Assembly (NCBI GenBank): GCA_963971405.1 | Contig: OZ020487.1 | Coordinates: 30,675,371-30,739,370, forward strand | Length of the DNA: 64,000 nt | Origin: Psococerastis gibbosa | Taxonomy: Eukaryota > Arthropoda > Insecta > Psocodea > Psocidae | Direction: 5' to 3' | Shown here: positions 57,905 through 64,000 of the stretch, piece by piece | Layout of the letters: each line of letters starts with the position of its first letter | How positions within the stretch are numbered: position 1 is the stretch's first letter | Notes under the pieces: generated by a model | What the model saw: only the letters and a program-made list of their open reading frames with translations | Database searches by the model: none | What the model was told of the DNA's origin: nothing | Translations under genes and position numbers: made by a program

Positions 57905-58271
57905 TTAAGGGCAAACCGGAGTCACCGATATTCCATTCCTTTGCAAACTTGAATTTGTCATGAAATATGGAACGCAGAACAATGAAAAAATTGTAAATGG
58001 AAAGAAGAATTTTTTCTCCTAATTTTGAAATATAGTATGTTGCAATCATCAATACCGATCGGCTATAGTTAGTGAACTTGATGCGCAAAAAATAACGGTC
58101 GCTCAGGAGTTCAAGCTGAAGGATTTCATAAACTGTGGCGAATATATCAAAATTAGGAGAAAAAATTCTTCTTGCCATTCAGCATTTTTTCATTATTCTG
58201 CGTTCCATATTTCATGAGAAATTGATGTTTGAACAGAAAATGGAATATCGGCAACTCCGATTTGCCCTTAA
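57905..58271. repeat. TTAA-flanked inverted-repeat element (family T2)
   Basis: TTAA lies at both ends. The arms begin GGGCAAACCGGAGTCACCGA and end with the complement (TCGGCAACTCCGATTTGCCC). They pair imperfectly for about 120 bases (for example TCATGAAATATGGAACGCAG on the left against its complement at 58192), around a spacer of about 120 bases. The 112-codon minus frame at 57840-58178 runs through an arm and is not a gene. Confidence 0.75.
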
Positions 58272-59324
58272 GAAGCTGCCATACAAAGGCAAAAGATACA
58301 CTATAACGTGAAATATCTAAACCTAAACCTGTTATGGTATGTTAACCTGTTAATAGGGTTAATAGGCTTTAACGACGGCAAAAGGTGCCAAAATCAAAAA
58401 GTCTAAAGCAAATCAATATAAAATAAAGAATCCTGGCATGCCAATAGAGCTTTTAAATTGTTTTGTCATACTACTTATATGATTAGGTGCTTTTTACCAA
58501 GGTATCTACCTACGCCAAAGCCTTATTGAGGCATTCAATTAATACGATAAATTTGGTAAAAACTAGAAAATCTAAAAATAGAAGCCTAATTTAGTTTTGA
58601 TAGAAGAACAGAATTGTTAGGGCACATATTGTAGGATGACGTAATTAACAGGTGTTATCTTTAAGGACGTAATCTACCAAATTAAATGAATACCCAAAAT
58701 TTAGTTTGGGACGTAACTCATAAACTTGGGATCCAAAGTGACCTAAAAAGGCAGGTAGCTATAGTGTAGAATTCCAGGCACATATCACTGTGACAATGGT
58801 TGGGAACCTGCATTTAGTGACACTCCTCTCCTACTCATTGTTTCTATACGAATTTGGCGGGTCATTCAACCTGGAAAGAATGTCCACATAGCAGAGCAAT
58901 ATTTAGGACAGTGTGTCGCCCACCCGTGGGCGGAACTGTAGAATGAAAAGAAAAAAACTTTTCTTCGGCCCCGTCACCATTCATCTTTGAAAAGACAAAC
59001 TTTCACGGCGAGGCCGACGCCAGGATGTTTAACGGGGATGATGAATTCGCTAATTCGCATCAAGGATCAAGGATTTTCGTCAGTGTGGAGGAAAATTTTG
59101 AAAATATCAGAATTGTGTATTTCATTAACAACTTTGTAGATTAGACGGCGGACTATTTCATGCTTTTGGAAAAAGATGGAGACTCTTAGGTGAATTTCGG
59201 TAAATAAAGGCTAAAACCATTCGCTCTAGCATTGCATGTAGTAAGCAATCTACGATATGACAAGACATTATATTTAAGAATAGAGAGAAATCAAGCCCAT
59301 GAATTACGCCTTTCGTTAAATCGC

Positions 59325-59510
59325 CAACCAAGCCAACCTAGTGGAGTTAAGGCTATAAAGCCCTCTCTTACACTTAACTAGGAAGACTCGGGACCACCTG
59401 CTTTACATGCCTTCCGAAGCATGGCCAGCAAATGTAGCAAGTGAGGGACTCGAACCAACAACCTTTTGGGTGAAAGTTGGAGTCTGTACCACTACTCTAC
59501 ATACCCTGAC
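59325..59510 (-). repeat. tRNA-derived SINE S1
   Basis: On the minus strand: GTAGAGTAGTGGTACAGACT (box A region), GGTTCGAGTCC (box B), GGTGGTCCCGAG, and AGAGGGCTTTATAGCCTTAA. The A/T tail is short or lost. Confidence 0.82.
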
Positions 59511-59900
59511 TTTGTCTTCATTAGAAGAGTAATAAACGACGTTTGGGGGGAATTAGAGGCGAAAGCCATTTTTGAACTCGCGCGTGTGCTCAAACCGTTG
59601 GTTATAAAAAGAAACTTTCGCAGTTTATTTGTATAAAATTATATACATTTAATCTCAAATTGATCAGTTTTTGAAAAAGGTTTAAAATGTTCATGCAGCA
59701 GAAGAGACATGATTTTTTCTAACTACGTTATTGCATTTTTGACAATGTTGAGGAAAACGAGAGAATGGGATTCAGTAGGTACCCCCGAAAGCATAAAGAA
59801 ATATAAAATGTCGAGGCCAACAGAACTTTCCGTGCAAATGTACAAATGTACAAATGTACTTGATTACAAAATGAGAAATTTACTTACTTTATGCTTGTTA

Positions 59901-60042
59901 GGCGGGGTTTCCACATTCGTCAATGGTCAATGGTAAATATGGTTTGGACGTGGTAGCAGACATTTTTAGTATGTATTTAATGTCGGCTAAAACGTCAATA
60001 CCATATTTACCATTGACCATTGACATATGTGGAAACCCCGTC
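59901..60042. repeat. palindromic P-family element, arm variant 5 (142 bp)
   Basis: Arms GGCGGGGTTTCCACATTCGT and its near complement on the right share a unique internal segment, CAATGGTCAATGGTAAATAT, mirrored as ATATTTACCATTGACCATTG. The shared block GGACGTGGTAGCAGACAT sits next to a loop of about 20 bases; its right-hand partner is decayed (ATGTCGGCTAAAACGTC). Confidence 0.85.
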
Positions 60043-60894
60043 TAATTGAGTATTCCATATTTTATTACACCAAAATCAATGCTACTTTGTTGTAGACTCC
60101 CACTCAAAGATGCTAAATTGCTAGCCTACCGAACAGTTACATTGCCATACTCTACATGTTACTCTTACAAGTCAAACTGTAGGTCAGGTACCGTAAGTAT
60201 ACAGTCTTTCTTCTCACAAATAACTAATAATTATTTATATTTATTGTCGGTTGTTCATTGTCCAATATTGGCAAGGTATAACTAACCGAAGCAGGGGGCA
60301 AATGAGTATTTCTCGGTTTAGAAATGTTTTTGAAGAATCATTCACTCCATGTTTTATGTTTGCTTTGAATACGGTCTCATGAATGTTTGAGTACGGCCAA
60401 CAATAATGATTTGCAAACGTTTTAGAACCCCGCCTAGTCATTCAAGAAATAAATTGGAAAATATTTGCTCTCTACTTTCCTCTGCAGAAATAATGTAGGC
60501 TAACAGTCTTTTAGTTCCCTATCTTAGGTTTTGTCACTTACGGATGTCAGATAGTGATGTAGGCTATACAATATTATCTGCAGACTTAAAGTAAATATTT
60601 GTAAAATATATATATAATATAGGCGTTTGTTTCATTATATTTCCAGTCTCATTTTTTAAATACGTTAATCGGCTAAAATTCTATTTCTGCAGTAGGTACT
60701 TACATAAACTTTTAATGCAAAATTTTTGTAATCGAAGCCGGTTCGATTAAATTTTCGCTAAATGCTGTTTTTATTCTTATTAGGCATAATATTGATTCGG
60801 TTCAATATATTTATAATATTATAATATAAGTATAATGTACTGGAGGTACCACATTTACTGTGTGCCCCCCATTGTGCATACTTAATACAATCTA

Positions 60895-60895
<1 letters not shown>

Positions 60896-60953
<58 letters not shown>
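60896..60953. repeat. (TAA)n microsatellite
   Basis: About 19 uninterrupted TAA units. The poly-Leu frame on the minus strand is an artefact of it. Confidence 0.95.
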
Positions 60954-61023
60954 TTATTGGAAAACAACAATACATAAAAATAGCAGTTAAAGTAAATCAC
61001 ATAGCTACAATATAATATAATAA

Positions 61024-61347
61024 GGCGGGGTTTTCACCGGCGTCTCATTGCTGAATGCAAATGACATTGACGGAAATTTGAATTTCTCTTTTTATAGAAA
61101 TCAATTGAAATGTTTGTACTTAACATATCCCATGACGCCATTTTTTAATTTTAGTTTGTTTGTTTGTGATTTTACTCTATGATCATTGATCAATTTTAAC
61201 TATGGCATAGAGTAAAACAAAAATTTCCGTCAATGTCATTTGCATTCTGCAATGAGAGGTCGGTGGAATACTCGCCTAAGTCTTGAATGTCTGCTACCAC
61301 GCCAATGTCTTTGCATTCTGCAATGAGAGGTCGGTGGAAACCCCGCC
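61024..61347. repeat. palindromic P-family element, inner type, with duplicated right end
   Basis: TAA precedes and TTA follows the element. Arms are GGCGGGGTTTTCACCGGCGT, then CTCATTGCTGAATGCAAATG and ACATTGACGGAAATT, with complements on the right. The loop holds ATGATCATTGATCAATTTTA. The right end occurs twice: once ending GGTGGAATACTCGCC, then AAGTCTTGAATGTCTGCTAC from an outer arm, then again ending GGTGGAAACCCCGCC. This matches the inner palindrome of the elements at 31040 and 31943. Confidence 0.85.
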
Positions 61348-62219
61348 TTAGCTCAAATATATTGTAGCTGTGGTTGCCTCTGATCATCATCTTCATCACA
61401 CCGTACTTGAGTCCGCCATATACGGTATAAATAATGTAGAATGCCTGAAATGCTATTATTTCACACCCCTCCCTATAAGGCGCTCCACATTAATTAAATA
61501 CATTAATAAAAATTTAGCCTATACGGCGTCTTGACGTTAGTATAAAAACATCGTCTATTGAAGTAACCTATTTATTTTTCAGTTACCCACAACATCTATA
61601 CCATACCCACCACATAATGCTATTTTTTTACTTTTAATTATGGGTCACAAAATTGGGTCGTTAACAAAAAACGCACTGATTCTCAAAAAATACAATGTAG
61701 TAAATTAAACAGTAGGTAGTCAGTTTTTGCTTCAAATACCGTAAGACTCGTTTAATTAGTACCTATTGTATATTGTTGAAGATAACTAACATCTAAGAGA
61801 ACCGGACACCCCCAAGCAATCCGTTCTTTATAAAGGCTAATTTCACAACAAACATCGATCATAAAGCTATCATTGAGACATTAAGAGTACCTAAGAAGAA
61901 GTATTCCTATACATTTTGTTACATTTTATAAAATGGTAAATATTGTTAGCGATATTAATTATTGTAGATTAAACTGTTAGCTTCTGTATTAGCAAGCTGT
62001 TGTTGCTGTTGGGGATAGCTAAACTATTTATTGTGTCGCAGTATTGAGGGAACGATATTATAAGACAAGGTTCAATCAATGAATACAACAATATATTAAA
62101 TGTAAAATAATAAGATTTTCACCAATATAGGATACAGCCGGTGCCCGACACTTTATAAATATAAAGACAAATACTATAATTATTTAAGATCCTTAATATA
62201 AATTCGACTCCTTGAGTCC

Positions 62220-62475
62220 TGAGAGGTTCCTCCTTCTGTCCCTTCCGTCTTCAGTCTGCCCTCCAAAGTCCCTCTGGGGCCTATTTAATACCTCGGTCGG
62301 CGATGTCACCAAAATGGCTGTCTGGTCTCACGCCACTCACTTTCGCGGAAAACCGTCAGCAGTTTTGGGCCTGGACCAGACAGGCACTCAGCAAGTTTCG
62401 CCGCCGGGTCGTCCATATGTATGGCTAGAATATAGATCCCAGAGGGGCAGAGGCGACGATCCTATGACAATAGGT
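62220..62475 (+). CDS. GC-rich exon-like island, gene unidentified
   Basis: This 250-base island is clearly richer in GC than its flanks and has three competing frames. One starts at an ATG in good context (AAAATGG, 62313) and reads MAVWSHATHFRGKPSAVLGL, continuing past a possible donor at 62472 (GGTAAAT). A second plus frame reads SAMSPKWLSGLTPLTFAENR, QQFWAWTRQALSKFRRRVVH, MYG and stop. A minus frame starts MDDPAAKLAECLSGPGPKLL. None matches a family I know. It may be a 5' exon, a short protein exon or part of a transposon. Confidence 0.3.
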
Positions 62476-62787
62476 AAATCTTTCCACCAGATACTGCTCA
62501 CTATCAGTTTTTTGTACCAATCTAATTACATAGCTTTACCATTATTATAGTGGCGGCTACATTCGATGCGTCAAAATGTACAGGAACACTTCTTCTTGAT
62601 AATAATTTACCTCAAAAATTGCTTTTCTATCGATATCTCTTGTGGTATGTCATTTTCTATATTACATTATTATGTATATTATTTAACATTATATACAGTA
62701 TATGTTATGATTTATATACGATTTTCTTCTCCTGTTGCCACTTATTGGTTCGATTGAGCTAATTTGAAGTGCAATTCAATTATTTAA

Positions 62788-63061
62788 CAAAGTGTTAGTT
62801 GGACTTACATTGCCTGCTGTGTTATTAGCCATTAGAGTCAGGAGACTCACAGCCAGTGAAACAATTAAGGCTGAGCCCATTATCAGGGGAAGAGGACGAC
62901 GTTTTAGGAGTGGGTGCTACTCCCATCATCAGGCTTACTTCTGAGAAGGACTGACGGTTTGAAACGTCGCCCCCTTCCCCAATGGGCTCCACCCTAACTG
63001 TTCGATCCTGCCTCTAATAACTATTAACACAGCAGGTAATGTAAGTTCAACTAACCCTTTG
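62788..63061. repeat. TTAA-flanked inverted-repeat element (family T3)
   Basis: TTAA lies at both ends (62784-62787 and 63062-63065). Termini CAAAGTGTTAGTTGGACTTA and TAAGTTCAACTAACCCTTTG are inverted copies continuing for about 55 bases (CCTGCTGTGTTA against TAACACAGCAGG). The interior holds GAGCCCATTATC and a CTGACGGTTTGAAACGTCG motif. No frame is present. Confidence 0.75.
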
Positions 63062-64000
63062 TTAAACAATATTACACCATTGCCATTAGACTTTACCAAT
63101 CCAATTCAATTAGTAAAAGTGGAACTGTGTGAGAGGGAAATGGAAAGAGTAGGTACTGGTAGGTATCATTCTGCGGTGTGCTTAGCACAAGAAAACAATA
63201 TTGGCCATTTTCCACATGATCAGCGGTGGCTGAAGATACAAAGAGTAAACAGCGATGAGTTGTACCCTACTTTCTAGGCTATTATTGGCTCCTAAATTGG
63301 GCTAAAGATTTGCACCTTATAATTCATCAGACCATTTTATAGATTATTAGATGAGTGGATACTTAAATTGTTTATACAGTGGGAGGGAATATGCAGCAAA
63401 GCATTAAAATATGTAACACACCATTATCCATTTCAGCATAGAGCATTAATTCGTATAATTTAAATTATTATATCATAGCCTATAGATAGGCCTAGATGTA
63501 GGCCTATATTATCTAAAATAATGTTTTATTTTATTACTCACTATATCCACATAGATACAGTACCATGGTCAGGAATAGTCGAGGTTCGAGGTTCAAATAG
63601 AAATAACATTTACAAAAATGTTTAAGAGTGGCAGGTTCATATTGATAACAAACAAATATGGTGGCAGTTCAGCAGCTGACATTCCATGCTATTATTGATC
63701 GTAGCGCTGTTTGACATATTTTAACTCCCTTTAACCAACCCCGGACGGGCTAAGATTTCCGCTTCCACGAGTGAAGTCAACTTAATTCGGCTTAACACAC
63801 TTAATTGGGGATACCGTAACAGTTTAACACCAACAATGTGCATTGTTAACCTTATTGATTTTTTGCTCTGTTACTAAGCCAACCTTAGTTGCTAACCAAA
63901 GTTAGTAACATTCAGGATTGCCTGCTTTGCTTCGAAACATGTTCATCAGAAGATATAGGAAGTACCGTATGGGTGTTACTTAACCAAACAATACATTAAA

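Larger units (their letters stand above)
55081..59324. other. no recognisable gene; repeats only
   Basis: Contents I can name are an S2-like body at 55318-55395 (GGTTACCTCTTCAACCAAAG), a tRNA-like box B at about 56067 (GTGGGTTCGAGTCCCACCGG), a SINE S1 tail at 56256-56320 and an inverted repeat at 57905-58271. A patch around 57380-57800 is somewhat GC-richer but has no domain. Confidence 0.45.
61348..64000. other. no recognised gene, one exon-like island
   Basis: Beyond the island at 62220-62475 and the inverted-repeat element at 62788-63061, the sequence is A/T-rich. A decayed SINE S1 fragment may lie at 63860-63960 (TTACTAAGCCAACCTTAG on the plus strand). Open frames at 62550-62762 and 63059-63277 show no domain. 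Confidence 0.45.

Noticed and set aside
57840-58178. Minus-strand frame of 112 codons
   Set aside because: It runs through an arm of the T2 inverted repeat; no domain.
60758-61000. Poly-leucine reading frame
   Set aside because: Translation of the (TAA)n microsatellite.

Overview
The window is animal nuclear DNA, almost certainly from an insect. It holds four intron-rich protein genes, all with GT-AG introns, in a background crowded with small transposons. The protein types point to insects: a ZAD zinc-finger protein, a gastrulation-defective (gd)-like serine protease, a CLIP-domain protease homolog and a secreted protein with odorant-binding-like features. A hemipteran with a large, repeat-rich genome is my best guess, but that order-level call is an inference.

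Layout. (1) 456-6512, minus: a five-exon ZAD zinc-finger gene. (2) 6513-11961: no gene, two small inverted-repeat elements. (3) 11962-21128, minus: a complete eight-exon gd-like serine protease (444 aa) with an intact catalytic triad. (4) 21129-22205: a 1.1 kb head-to-head spacer holding a dead non-LTR retrotransposon tail. (5) 22206-32801, plus: a complete eight-exon CLIP-domain serine protease homolog (422 aa) whose catalytic serine is replaced by glycine. (6) 32802-35222: tail-to-tail spacer. (7) 35223-41372, minus: a six-exon secreted protein (452 aa), Cys-rich and helical at both ends, with an acidic and Pro/Tyr-rich middle. (8) 41378-64000: no gene I can recognise, but many repeats and a few isolated exon-like islands.

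The exon models were built by hand. They rest on splice-site phase agreement at every junction and on domain continuity. The gd-like protease and the CLIP homolog are divergently transcribed neighbours. Both belong to families that act in extracellular proteolytic cascades (dorsoventral patterning, Toll activation, melanization), so a shared pathway is plausible but not shown by the sequence.

The most unusual signal is a dispersed family of near-perfect palindromes sharing GGCGG...TTCCACC ends and often a GACGTGGTAGCAGACA block. The remaining arm sequence differs completely between copies, yet left and right arms of one copy still match. At least nine copies occur, from 46 bp to about 440 bp. 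Other repeats include a tRNA-derived SINE family (full and partial copies), a second tRNA-like SINE, several TTAA-flanked inverted-repeat elements, a hAT-type element with a perfect 8-bp target duplication, and a dispersed repeat carrying a hammerhead-ribozyme-like core.
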